Source: Anaerolineae bacterium (GTDB taxonomy: Bacteria; Chloroflexota; Anaerolineae; Anaerolineales; Villigracilaceae). Taken from it: 61,502 bases of DNA. Location: positions 1 to 61,502 of the forward strand of contig JAFLCF010000004.1 in the NCBI GenBank assembly GCA_017303735.1, in the 5' to 3' direction. This document shows positions 18,509 to 26,503 of the stretch, piece by piece; within the stretch, counting starts at the first letter, position 1; the number at the start of each line of letters is the position of its first letter. Made by a program: the position numbers and the translations under genes. The notes beneath the pieces were generated by a model. It made no database searches, was not told where the DNA came from, and worked only from the letters and a program-made list of their open reading frames with translations.

Positions 18509-18711
18509 AATTTAAAAAAAAACGAATTTCATCATGTGCATTATCATGGCTATAGCAGATGTGCTTGGTAGAAAACTTGTTAATACACTGATGACCCCAA
18601 AGGCTCCGGAAAAGAGTAGAATTTCGTAATAATATCCATATCGCTTGTTTCGTGTATAAAGAATCCTTTCTGTCTAACTTTGCTAAGTTTATACTGAATG
18701 ATGAAGGATAA

Positions 18712-18747
18712 TTGCCCAAAGCATTGAATTTTCGCTATAATATCATC
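18712..18747 (+). promoter_or_regulatory. Promoter abutting the start codon (leaderless)
   Basis: TTGCCC at 18712-18717, 18-base spacer, TATAAT at 18736-18741, then six bases to the ATG at 18748. Transcription would begin at or next to the start codon, leaving no leader and no ribosome site. Confidence 0.6.
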
Positions 18748-19746
18748 ATGTCGAATCCCCTTGTATGTCTCGTAGTTGTCTTGTGGAATAATGAAGAGCA
18801 TTTGCCGTTTTTTTTTTCTGCTATTGAAGCACAGACTTTTAATGATTATGAAATAATCCTTATTAATAATGGGTCTCAAAAAAAAATTAGCGACAATTAT
18901 CTTAAATATTGTGTAACGGTTAAGCGTTTTGACACTAACCTTGGCTTTGCAACCGCCAACAACATTGGCGCGCAACTCGCCCGTGGCGAATGGATCGTTC
19001 TTCTCAATGCCGATGCCTACCCTGAGCCTGAATGGCTTGAGAATCTGCTAAAGGCAGCAGAACAGAACCCGCAATACAATTTCTTTTCATCCCGACAGAT
19101 TCAATATAATGCCCCGCATTTATTGGATGGGGCTGGGGATGAGTATCATGTTAGCGGGTTGGCATGGAGACGTTTTTACAACCATCTTGCAAACGGATAC
19201 GGCTTGAAACCAGAGGAGGTCTTTGGTGCCTGTGCCGCTGCTGCCATGTACCGCCGGGAAGATTTTCTGAAAATTGGCGGTTTTGATGAAGATTATTTTT
19301 CTTATTTTGAGGATGTCGACCTAAGTTTTCGTCTTCGTCTTGCAGGTGGGCGTTGTCTCTATGTACCTGATGCAATAGTTCATCATGTAGGTTCTGCCAG
19401 CACAGGGAAACTCAGCGATTTTGTTGTGTATTACGGGCATCGTAACCTCGTATGGACCTTTTTCAAAGATATGCCTGGGCTCTTATTTTGGGTTTATCTG
19501 CCTGTCCATTTATTAATGAATCTCTTTTTCATATTTTCTTTTATCTTCAAAGGCAAAGGCGTTGCAATCTTAAGATCGAAATGGGATGCATTCCGAATGC
19601 TCCCGCGTATCTTGAGAAAAAGAAAACAAATACAAGCCACAAGAAAAGTAACATACAAAGAAATTCTTATATTGATGCGCAAAAGAATATTAGATCCCTA
19701 CTGGGCATCGCGGCAACGTAAGCTAGAGAGTAATTGTAAATCATGA
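18748..19746 (+). CDS. Glycosyltransferase family 2 (rhamnosyltransferase-like)
   Basis: A 332-residue GT2 enzyme with VCLVVVLWNNEEHLPFFFSA, NLGFATANNIGAQLARGEW, LNADAYPEPEWL as the DxD site, and YFSYFEDVDLSFRLRLAG as the catalytic ED region. This layout is that of WbbL/RfbF-type rhamnosyltransferases. A C-terminal hydrophobic segment (LLFWVYLPVHLLMNLFFIFSF) suggests membrane attachment. ATG 18748 is chosen over an upstream TTG because the -10 box lies inside the longer frame. Its stop shares ATGA with the next gene. Confidence 0.87.
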   Translation: MSNPLVCLVVVLWNNEEHLPFFFSAIEAQTFNDYEIILINNGSQKKISDNYLKYCVTVKRFDTNLGFATANNIGAQLARGEWIVLLNADAYPEPEWLENLLKAAEQNPQYNFFSSRQIQYNAPHLLDGAGDEYHVSGLAWRRFYNHLANGYGLKPEEVFGACAAAAMYRREDFLKIGGFDEDYFSYFEDVDLSFRLRLAGGRCLYVPDAIVHHVGSASTGKLSDFVVYYGHRNLVWTFFKDMPGLLFWVYLPVHLLMNLFFIFSFIFKGKGVAILRSKWDAFRMLPRILRKRKQIQATRKVTYKEILILMRKRILDPYWASRQRKLESNCKS

Positions 19747-20507
19747 CTATCCCTCTCGTCACACTCTCCATCGTTAGCCACGGTGATGCCCAGAAGATTA
19801 TGCATTTACTTGCCAGCCTGAAAGAACACGAGCAAAATACTGCATCACGGTTTCAACTGATCCTTACTGATAATTTAAAAGACAAGTTGCCTGATATAGA
19901 CCCAACACCTTGGAAATCTTTACACTTTTTGCGAAACGAACGCCCTTTGGGTTTCGCCGAAAATCACAACCGCGCTTTTGAACTTGCGCATGGTGATTAC
20001 TTTGCTATTCTGAACCCTGACCTAATCTTTGAGAAACCTGTTTTTGAATCGTTGATTTCCAGCCTTCAAACACATAATGCGGACCTGATCGCCCCTCAGA
20101 TCGTGGATGAAACCGGCGTGGTTCAGGATTCGTTTCGTACGCTTCCAACTCCTTTTGAGTTGATTCGCCGCCGTCTACCTGGATACTCTTTCAAGCCCTA
20201 CCTGCCAGACTCCGACGGGATCGTCCACCCCGATTGGATCGCAGGCATGTTCTGGTTGATGCCTACAAAGACATATAGAGACTTAGGCGGCATGGATAAG
20301 AAATTCTTTCTTTATCTTGAAGATGTCGATTTTTGCACCCGAGCCCGTTTGCAAGGCATGAAACTACTCGTTGACTCGAATATTCAGATCATCCATGAGG
20401 CGAGGCGCTCCAGCCGTAAAAGTTTGAAATATCTGTTTCTGCACCTTCAAAGTGCCGTTCTTTTCTTCACTTCTGATGTATATCGGCGGGCGATGAAGAA
20501 CCTCTAG
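19743..20507 (+). CDS. Glycosyltransferase family 2 (rhamnosyltransferase-like)
   Basis: A 254-residue GT2 protein with TLSIVSHGDAQKIMHLLASL, LRNERPLGFAENHNRAFELA, LNPDLIFEKP and FFLYLEDVDFCTRARLQG, the same arrangement as the upstream gene and typical of WbbL-like transferases. It lacks the membrane helix of its neighbour. The ATG overlaps the previous stop (ATGA at 19743-19746), so the pair is translationally coupled. No feature shows the sugar used. Confidence 0.85.
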   Translation: MTIPLVTLSIVSHGDAQKIMHLLASLKEHEQNTASRFQLILTDNLKDKLPDIDPTPWKSLHFLRNERPLGFAENHNRAFELAHGDYFAILNPDLIFEKPVFESLISSLQTHNADLIAPQIVDETGVVQDSFRTLPTPFELIRRRLPGYSFKPYLPDSDGIVHPDWIAGMFWLMPTKTYRDLGGMDKKFFLYLEDVDFCTRARLQGMKLLVDSNIQIIHEARRSSRKSLKYLFLHLQSAVLFFTSDVYRRAMKNL

Positions 20508-20613
20508 TTTGCCTAAATAAAAATCCTTCGGAAGCGGGGCAAGTTGGACTCAAAACCAAACTCTGATAAACTTCTACATACTATGCCATACAAATTTGGA
20601 CGCATCTCCCGGC

Positions 20614-21669
20614 ATGCCTAATTCACTTTTACCCTTCGTTATCAGTCTGCTTCTCAGTATTGCCCTAGGGGTACCTGCATCGTACCTGGCGAAACGCATG
20701 GGGCTCATCGATGTCCCCGGCTCTGCCCCTCATAAACAACATGCCCGCCCTACACCGCTTGCGGGTGGCATTTTGTTGGCAGTTTCATTCCTGGGGCTGG
20801 CGTTTTTCTTCCGCACCTCCCTAAATCGCGACATGCTGGCTGTTCTCAGTGGGGCATTGATTATTTTTCTCTTCGGTCTTTGGGATGACCGAAAAGGACT
20901 ATCCGCCGGACCAAAACTGATCGGTCAGTTGATCGCTTCCATAGTTCTCATCTCGTTCGATGTGCAGGTGCGGTTTGTAACCGTCTTATTCGATGCCGAT
21001 GTGCTCCACCCGATCATTGCACAATCTTTGAATATTATGATCACATTGTTTTGGCTAATTGGCATCACCAATGCAATGAACATGATCGACAGTATGGATG
21101 GCATTGTAACCGGGTTGACCGCAATCGCTTCTGCATTATTTATCGGTGCTGCCAGCCTGGCAGGGCAGCCCGTGTTGGCATTTTGGGCAGCCTGCCTTTT
21201 TGGGGTCAGCCTGGGGTTATACTTTTGGAACGGCATCGCAGTAAAATTTTTTCTCGGCGATTCTGGCGCTCAATCTCTTGGCTTTTTACTGGCATCTTTC
21301 GGCATCCTTTATAATCCTTTAAACCGGGCTCCTGAATCGTCATGGATCGTTCCGATCATGTTATTGGGTGTTCCCATTTTCGATACCACCCTGGTAGTGC
21401 TCTCCCGTCTTCGACGGCGGCAATCCATTGGCAGCGGCAGGCGCGATCATACGTACCACCGTTTCATCAGGCTGGGCATGCTGCCGCGTTATGCTGTTTT
21501 AAGCGTTCATGCCATGGGTGTAGTTGTCAGTGCGCTGGCGTTTGCAACTTTATATCTTTCCCCGCTGGTTGCATTACTATGTTTCGTTGGCTCGATTGTG
21601 AGCGGGCTCACATTTCTTTTCTGGTTGGAGCGGCAACCCACCCTGGATGAAAACCCGGAAAAGCCATGA
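20614..21669 (+). CDS. Polyprenyl-phosphate sugar-1-phosphate transferase (WecA/TagO/MraY family)
   Basis: Integral membrane enzyme that moves GlcNAc-1-P (or a related HexNAc-1-P) from UDP onto undecaprenyl phosphate, starting glycan assembly. About ten hydrophobic segments are present with the family motifs: KQHARPTPLAGGI, LWDDRKGLSAGPKL, NAMNMIDSMDGI, FLGDSGAQSLGFLL and the basic HTYHRFIRLGM loop. ATG 20614 starts the protein naturally; TTG 20596 in the same frame is an alternative, and neither has a clear ribosome site. The stop overlaps the next gene by ATGA. It is the likely initiating enzyme of the whole locus (inference). Confidence 0.9.
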   Translation: MPNSLLPFVISLLLSIALGVPASYLAKRMGLIDVPGSAPHKQHARPTPLAGGILLAVSFLGLAFFFRTSLNRDMLAVLSGALIIFLFGLWDDRKGLSAGPKLIGQLIASIVLISFDVQVRFVTVLFDADVLHPIIAQSLNIMITLFWLIGITNAMNMIDSMDGIVTGLTAIASALFIGAASLAGQPVLAFWAACLFGVSLGLYFWNGIAVKFFLGDSGAQSLGFLLASFGILYNPLNRAPESSWIVPIMLLGVPIFDTTLVVLSRLRRRQSIGSGRRDHTYHRFIRLGMLPRYAVLSVHAMGVVVSALAFATLYLSPLVALLCFVGSIVSGLTFLFWLERQPTLDENPEKP

Positions 21670-24212
21670 ACAAGATTTTCTTCTCCCTTCAACCTCAAAA
21701 ACGATTGCCTGTGTATGGCGTTTTCCTTTCACTGGGCACATTCATCGTTTTTTTGATTTTGATGTCTTCTCCATCAGATCCCAATAATGCCATCTTTCTT
21801 GGATACTCGCTCGAGCGGATTTTACTGGCTTCTGCGATTCTCATTCCAACCTTCGCGCTTCTTTTTGTGACCTGGAACCTGTTTCACAACCCTGAACATT
21901 CTCTGCGCCTGTGGGCTTTTGTGAAAGAACGCAGCACATTCGCAATATCCTTATCTTTTGTAGTCTTTATTCTTAATTGGCTTCTTCTTTTTATGCCATC
22001 TTACCGCCTTGGAAGCTTGGCAGGATATGTTGAAAGGTTGTATCCGATCATTGGCTGGCTGGCAGTGATCGGCGCGGTAACGAGCGTGCTTCTTCTAGTC
22101 GAAAGAAAAGATAGATCGCTTGGTTTCTTTGTAGCAGATCGAAGCGTGATAAAAATCGCATTCATTGTTATTGGGTTATTGATCCTGCTCACGTTGACCA
22201 TCACCATGACCGGGCTTGGCATCCGTTACCCGGCAGATTATTGGTATGGTGCGGGGGTGCCGATCCTTGCGGGGCAAATTTTATTTTCTCTGGTTGTAGG
22301 CGCAATTTTTCTTTTGGTAAATCAAAAACTTGAACGATTCGATCTTGTTATCTTTATTGCGTTATGGATCATCGCTGCCTGGTTTTGGGCACAGGAGCCG
22401 ATCTCTGCGAATTACTTCATGCCTGATACGGCAGATAATGTGATTTATCCCTACTCGGATGGAGCGACATTTGACACAGGTGCTCAGTATGCTTTGATAG
22501 GGCAGGGGATTTTCAATGGTGTCTTCTTCGAACGCTCTCTTTATAGTGTGTTTCTTGTTTATTTGCATATGGCGTTCGGGCAGGATTTCCCGCTCTTAAT
22601 GACTGCGCAGGCAGCATTGTTCGCCGTATTGCCCGCGTTGATCTACCTAATCGGCAGGGAGTTGCACAGCCGGGCATTGGGTATTGCAGCGGGAACTTTG
22701 CTTGCGATGCGCGGTGTGAATGCCATTGCAGCCGCAAAATGGATCGATACTGCCAGCCCCAAAATGGTGTTAACAGATTTTCCCACTGCGATCGGCATTG
22801 CTATTTTTCTTTTGCTTGTATTGAAGTGGTTCAAGGATCCGCACCACATTAACAGGCTGGCTTGGGTGGGGGCAGTATTTGTAATGACCTTCATGCTTCG
22901 TTCGAATGTACTCACCCTTTTACCGGTCGTTGTGGTGTTGACCCCTTTTTTACTAAAAATAAATTGGAAACAATATCTTCTTGCTGGGCTTATTGTGTTG
23001 TTGGGGTTGTTCGCCGTCACCCTGCCGTGGGAGCTTCGCAATCAAGCTCGCGGCATTCCAATGTATTCCATGTATTATTCTCGCATCTTGATCGTTCTGC
23101 AAAACAGATATGGGATCGGCGGCGATGCCTATCTTCCACCGCATGATGGTCAACTTACTAGTCTGCGTGGTCTTTCAAGGCAAAGACTTGCACTGGTGGA
23201 TGAATCAACTTGTGATTCTTTGCCCTGTTCTATTCTCAATCACTTTTTGCACAATACAGTTACTTCTTTTGTTTCACTTCCCTCTTCATTGGTGTTGGAT
23301 GATCTTTGGAACACAATTAAAGCCGATACTCCTTATTGGAAACAGAATTGGAACTCAGGCACTATCGGGACGATGGGGTCTGCTTTGATTTTATTTAACC
23401 TTGCCATGATCTCACTTGGCACGGGCTCAGTGTGGGTGCGAGCCAAAAGACTCACACTGCTGCCGATTGTGGTCCTCGTCACCTATCTGTTGACCAATTC
23501 CCTCGGGTTGACCTCTGGTGGGCGTTACCTTGCCCCGGTAGATTGGATCGTGTATGTATTTTACATCGCAGGCGGATTGCAGTTAGTGGAATGGTTCCTG
23601 AAAGCGATGGGAATTAATACGGAAACAGTTGCGACGAAGGAAAACCTTGCAAGTGTCTCTCCGCTAAAGCAGGAAACAATTTTCAAATTACTTCCATCTT
23701 TTCTTCTTATTTTTGCAATTGGAACACTATTGCCGATATCTGAACTCTTCTTTCAACCTCGTTATCAAACCCGCCAACCCGAAGAGATTCTTGCTCGTTT
23801 GGAAGAAACGGGGATGTTGGAACAAACTGGTTTTTCTCGTGCAGAACTCTTGGAGTTCCTTTCACAGCCCAATGCCATCATTCGTGAAGGACGTGCGTTG
23901 TATCCACGTCATTATCCCAGTGGAGATGGTGAGCAGGATCGCAGCACCTATTATCGCTATCTTGACTACCAGCGGCTGGTCTTCACCCTGATCGGACCGT
24001 ACTCTGTGTTAGCCGAAGGCGTGGTCATTCCTGGGTTTGCGCCGCCTGTATCTTTTCATGCTGAAGATGCAGTGGTGATAGGATGTTGGAACACGACCTA
24101 TTACGCGCCGTTCATAGATGCCGTAGTCGTATTTTCTACATCAGGTGATGGATATGTTTATAACCGCGCCCCAGAAGCGCCATTGCAATGCCCATTGCCA
24201 GAACCTAAGTAG
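21666..24212 (+). CDS. Large multi-spanning membrane protein, GT-C-like
   Basis: An 848-residue protein with about a dozen hydrophobic helices in the first 650 residues, then an extracytoplasmic C-terminal part ending near the stop (ARLEETGMLEQTGFSR; RHYPSGDGEQDRSTYYRYL). A conserved-looking acidic loop after the central helices (YFMPDTADNVIYPYSDGATF) is in the position of the catalytic acidic loop of GT-C enzymes, but I cannot assign a named family. The start overlaps the WecA-like gene (ATGA). It ends at a strong terminator and is the last gene of the polysaccharide locus. It might transfer or ligate sugars outside the membrane (inference). Confidence 0.7.
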   Translation: MNKIFFSLQPQKRLPVYGVFLSLGTFIVFLILMSSPSDPNNAIFLGYSLERILLASAILIPTFALLFVTWNLFHNPEHSLRLWAFVKERSTFAISLSFVVFILNWLLLFMPSYRLGSLAGYVERLYPIIGWLAVIGAVTSVLLLVERKDRSLGFFVADRSVIKIAFIVIGLLILLTLTITMTGLGIRYPADYWYGAGVPILAGQILFSLVVGAIFLLVNQKLERFDLVIFIALWIIAAWFWAQEPISANYFMPDTADNVIYPYSDGATFDTGAQYALIGQGIFNGVFFERSLYSVFLVYLHMAFGQDFPLLMTAQAALFAVLPALIYLIGRELHSRALGIAAGTLLAMRGVNAIAAAKWIDTASPKMVLTDFPTAIGIAIFLLLVLKWFKDPHHINRLAWVGAVFVMTFMLRSNVLTLLPVVVVLTPFLLKINWKQYLLAGLIVLLGLFAVTLPWELRNQARGIPMYSMYYSRILIVLQNRYGIGGDAYLPPHDGQLTSLRGLSRQRLALVDESTCDSLPCSILNHFLHNTVTSFVSLPSSLVLDDLWNTIKADTPYWKQNWNSGTIGTMGSALILFNLAMISLGTGSVWVRAKRLTLLPIVVLVTYLLTNSLGLTSGGRYLAPVDWIVYVFYIAGGLQLVEWFLKAMGINTETVATKENLASVSPLKQETIFKLLPSFLLIFAIGTLLPISELFFQPRYQTRQPEEILARLEETGMLEQTGFSRAELLEFLSQPNAIIREGRALYPRHYPSGDGEQDRSTYYRYLDYQRLVFTLIGPYSVLAEGVVIPGFAPPVSFHAEDAVVIGCWNTTYYAPFIDAVVVFSTSGDGYVYNRAPEAPLQCPLPEPK

Positions 24213-24214
24213 AG

Positions 24215-24248
24215 AACAGGTCACGCCTCAAAACGTGACCTGTTTTTT
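24215..24248. terminator. Bidirectional intrinsic terminator
   Basis: Perfect 11-bp stem AACAGGTCACG (24215-24225) with CGTGACCTGTT (24234-24244), 8-base loop and a T tract to 24248. It lies between convergent genes and can serve both. Confidence 0.9.
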
Positions 24249-25195
24249 TATTCCATCTCAATACGACTGGGAACGCTTCCCGCCTCGACCCAGGCTTGGG
24301 CAGCCTCTTCAATAGTTGCCCAGCGGACGAAGTTGTAGCCATTCATCTCGTTTACAAAAGCAGTGATCTCGGCGATCCCGTCATCACTTTGGACAATGGT
24401 TAATTTTGTGGGGTCAACCATGAGTGTAAAACTGATAACCGGGTAGATATACTGTCCATTTGCAATGGCTTGAGCCAATGCCAGCCCGTCTTCCAATTGA
24501 TGGGTGCCGCCGCCTACACGGATGTATTGTCCTTTCGGGTTGTGTGTTGTGTATTGTTCAGCACTGAGCGGAATCCACAAGCCTGCAGCAAGGTCATCAC
24601 AGCCGGGGCGGTGACCAGGGCAATTCGTGCCGCCCCATAGCACTTGCGGCGTCCATGTGAAACCCTGATAGGTTTGCGGACCGATGCCGTCGAACTCGCT
24701 GACCAACATACCCGAAACAACCGAATTGGGATGCCCGCCCATTTGCGTGATGAGATAGGCGGCTTTGGCGCGTTCTTGCGGGCTATGCGTGTGAACGTCC
24801 CATTGCACGCCCAAAGCTTCGGCGGCTTGAATCAACTCTGCGGCACGTGATTCACCTTCGAGCCAGCCGATGTCCGCGCCGACTGACCACTTCATGCCGA
24901 GGGCGGTCACCTTTTGTAGAAAGATGAGGAAGGCATCTATATCAGGCCAAGTCTGCGGCTTGGATTCGATATGGGTGGTGCCGGAGACATAAAACAAAGT
25001 GGGCGTAGGAGAATTGGATGGTAACGTTTGTATGACTACTGTACTTACAACGACTTCCGGCGTAATATTTTGGTCAACGGTTGGCTGATTTTCCGGGTCA
25101 TTTTCTGGTGTGCCACTTAGCGGCGGAGCGGTTGTGGTGTAACAAGCCAGGGAGATCAACAACAAGATAATAGAAAATATTCGTAAATACTTCAT
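24248..25195 (-). CDS. Lipoprotein of unknown function, barrel-like
   Basis: A 315-residue protein with a lipoprotein signal (hydrophobic IILLLISLAC, lipobox LSLAC with Cys18) and a Thr/Pro-rich linker. The mature part begins with YVSGTTHIESKPQTWPDID and includes WDVHTHSPQ, GGHPNSVVSGML and QYIYPVISFTLMVDP. The repeated strand-helix pattern and the H-rich loops recall polysaccharide-deacetylase or TIM-barrel lipoproteins, but the family's metal-binding His/Asp motif is not clearly present. It is convergent with the polysaccharide locus and shares its terminator. Confidence 0.7.
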   Translation of the reverse strand: MKYLRIFSIILLLISLACYTTTAPPLSGTPENDPENQPTVDQNITPEVVVSTVVIQTLPSNSPTPTLFYVSGTTHIESKPQTWPDIDAFLIFLQKVTALGMKWSVGADIGWLEGESRAAELIQAAEALGVQWDVHTHSPQERAKAAYLITQMGGHPNSVVSGMLVSEFDGIGPQTYQGFTWTPQVLWGGTNCPGHRPGCDDLAAGLWIPLSAEQYTTHNPKGQYIRVGGGTHQLEDGLALAQAIANGQYIYPVISFTLMVDPTKLTIVQSDDGIAEITAFVNEMNGYNFVRWATIEEAAQAWVEAGSVPSRIEME

Positions 25196-25378
25196 CGTAA
25201 ACTCCTATTGGATCATTTCCAAAACCATCGACAAATTGACAATGCCAGTTCCGTCGCTTTGCGAAGCGGCATAGCACACTGTCTGTTCGTTTATCGCCTA
25301 CATGCCATCTCGTTGATAAGTCTAATATCTAATCATACAACCAGAATGTCTGGTGTGTTCAATTCAGATGTAAATTGT

Positions 25379-25407
25379 TTGTAAAACTTGTTCACGGCAG
25401 GTAGAAT
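25379..25407 (+). promoter_or_regulatory. Promoter of azlCD
   Basis: TTGTAA at 25379-25384, 17-base spacer and TAGAAT at 25402-25407, with a ribosome site (AAGGAAA) before the ATG at 25441. Confidence 0.6.
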
Positions 25408-25440
25408 AACCCGTTTGTAAATTCACGTAAGGAAACGAAG

Positions 25441-26142
25441 ATGAACTTGAATAAGGATTTTCTTGCAGGGATGAAGGGTTCCCTGCCAATCTTGATCGGG
25501 GTAATTCCCTTTGCGATGATCACTGGAGTGGGGGCGGTCAGTGTGGGGCTGACGTTTTGGGAGACGTTGGGGATGTCGGTCTTGGTCTTTGCGGGAGCTT
25601 CACAGTTGGTGATCTTTCAATTGATGAGTGCAGGCAGCCCTTGGATCATCATGGTACTGACGGCATGGGTGGTGAATGTGCGCTTCACAATGTACAGCGC
25701 CTCGCTTGCGCCATATCTGCAAAAACTTTCCACAGGTAGAAAAGCGTTGCTGGCGTACATGCTCTCAGACCAGGCATTTGGGGTAAGCATGAGCCGTTTT
25801 GTTTCTAAAGATAAAGAAATGGACCACCGCTGGTATTACTTCGGCTCGGCACTGACGATCTGGACGGCATGGCAGGTGAGTGCAATAATCGGCACGCTTC
25901 TTGGGGCTCTTGTGCCTGCCAGCCTCGGTTTTGACTTTGCCTTTCCGCTCAGTTTTATGGCGCTAATGTTTGGCGCGTTGCGAGACCGCCCCACTGTTGT
26001 GGCGGCTTTGGTAGGAGGATTTGTTGCAGTGCTGGCAAAGGGACTTCCCTATAACATTGGTTTGGTGCTGGCAACGTTTCTTGGCATCGCGGCGGGATAT
26101 GTTGCCGAAAGCCTAAAGATGAAGGCTGAGGTGACAGCATGA
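25441..26142 (+). CDS. azlC: AzlC family branched-chain amino acid exporter, large subunit
   Basis: A 233-residue inner-membrane protein with the AzlC signature in order: GMKGSLPILIGVIPFAMITG, FAGASQLVIFQLM, VNVRFTMYSASLAPYL and LSDQAFGVSM, with several hydrophobic helices. Together with AzlD it forms a permease that in characterised bacteria exports branched-chain amino acids and analogues. A ribosome site and a promoter lie upstream, and azlD overlaps its stop by ATGA. No regulator (AzlB/Lrp type) is adjacent. Confidence 0.92.
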   Translation: MNLNKDFLAGMKGSLPILIGVIPFAMITGVGAVSVGLTFWETLGMSVLVFAGASQLVIFQLMSAGSPWIIMVLTAWVVNVRFTMYSASLAPYLQKLSTGRKALLAYMLSDQAFGVSMSRFVSKDKEMDHRWYYFGSALTIWTAWQVSAIIGTLLGALVPASLGFDFAFPLSFMALMFGALRDRPTVVAALVGGFVAVLAKGLPYNIGLVLATFLGIAAGYVAESLKMKAEVTA

Positions 26143-26468
26143 GCGCCGCATCCATCTGGTTGCTTTTTATTGCTGTTGGGCTGGGTACATTTACACTCCG
26201 CTTTTTATTTATCTACCTTTTTGGCAAAATTGAAATGCCAGTCTGGCTTAGCCGGGCGTTGAGATTTGTGCCTGCTGCGGCGCTGGCGGCATTGGTCTTC
26301 CCAGCACTCACACACCCGGCGGGTCAGCTTGATATTTCGTTGAATAATTTTCGTCTGTTGGCTGGGCTGGGTGGGGCGGTGGTTGCGTGGCGCACAAAGA
26401 ATGTTTTGCTTACGATTCTGATCGGCATGATTTTATTATGGTCACTTCAAGCTGTATTTGGAATTTAA
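26139..26468 (+). CDS. azlD: AzlD family branched-chain amino acid exporter, small subunit
   Basis: A 109-residue protein with four hydrophobic stretches and the family motifs LGTFTLRFLFIYLFGK and LRFVPAAALAALVFPAL. It is the usual partner of AzlC and starts within the azlC stop codon (ATGA at 26139-26142), which suggests coupled translation in equal amounts. A strong terminator follows at once. Confidence 0.93.
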   Translation: MSAASIWLLFIAVGLGTFTLRFLFIYLFGKIEMPVWLSRALRFVPAAALAALVFPALTHPAGQLDISLNNFRLLAGLGGAVVAWRTKNVLLTILIGMILLWSLQAVFGI

Positions 26469-26501
26469 AAGATCCCCGAGATTCAATCTCGGGGATCTTT
26501 T
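26467..26501. terminator. Bidirectional intrinsic terminator
   Basis: A long near-perfect stem, AAGATCCCCGAGATT pairing with AATCTCGGGGATCTT around a two-base loop, followed by T residues. It separates convergent azlD and the GT39 gene. Confidence 0.9.
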
Positions 26502-26503
26502 TG

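Noticed and set aside
18507..18532. Terminator after the 17150-18508 glycosyltransferase
   Set aside because: Only a 7-bp A/T stem (TGAAATT/AATTTCA) with no T tract at the proper place.
18580..18975. Minus-strand frame of 131 codons
   Set aside because: It overlaps the start of a well-supported GT2 gene and looks like low-complexity AT-rich translation.
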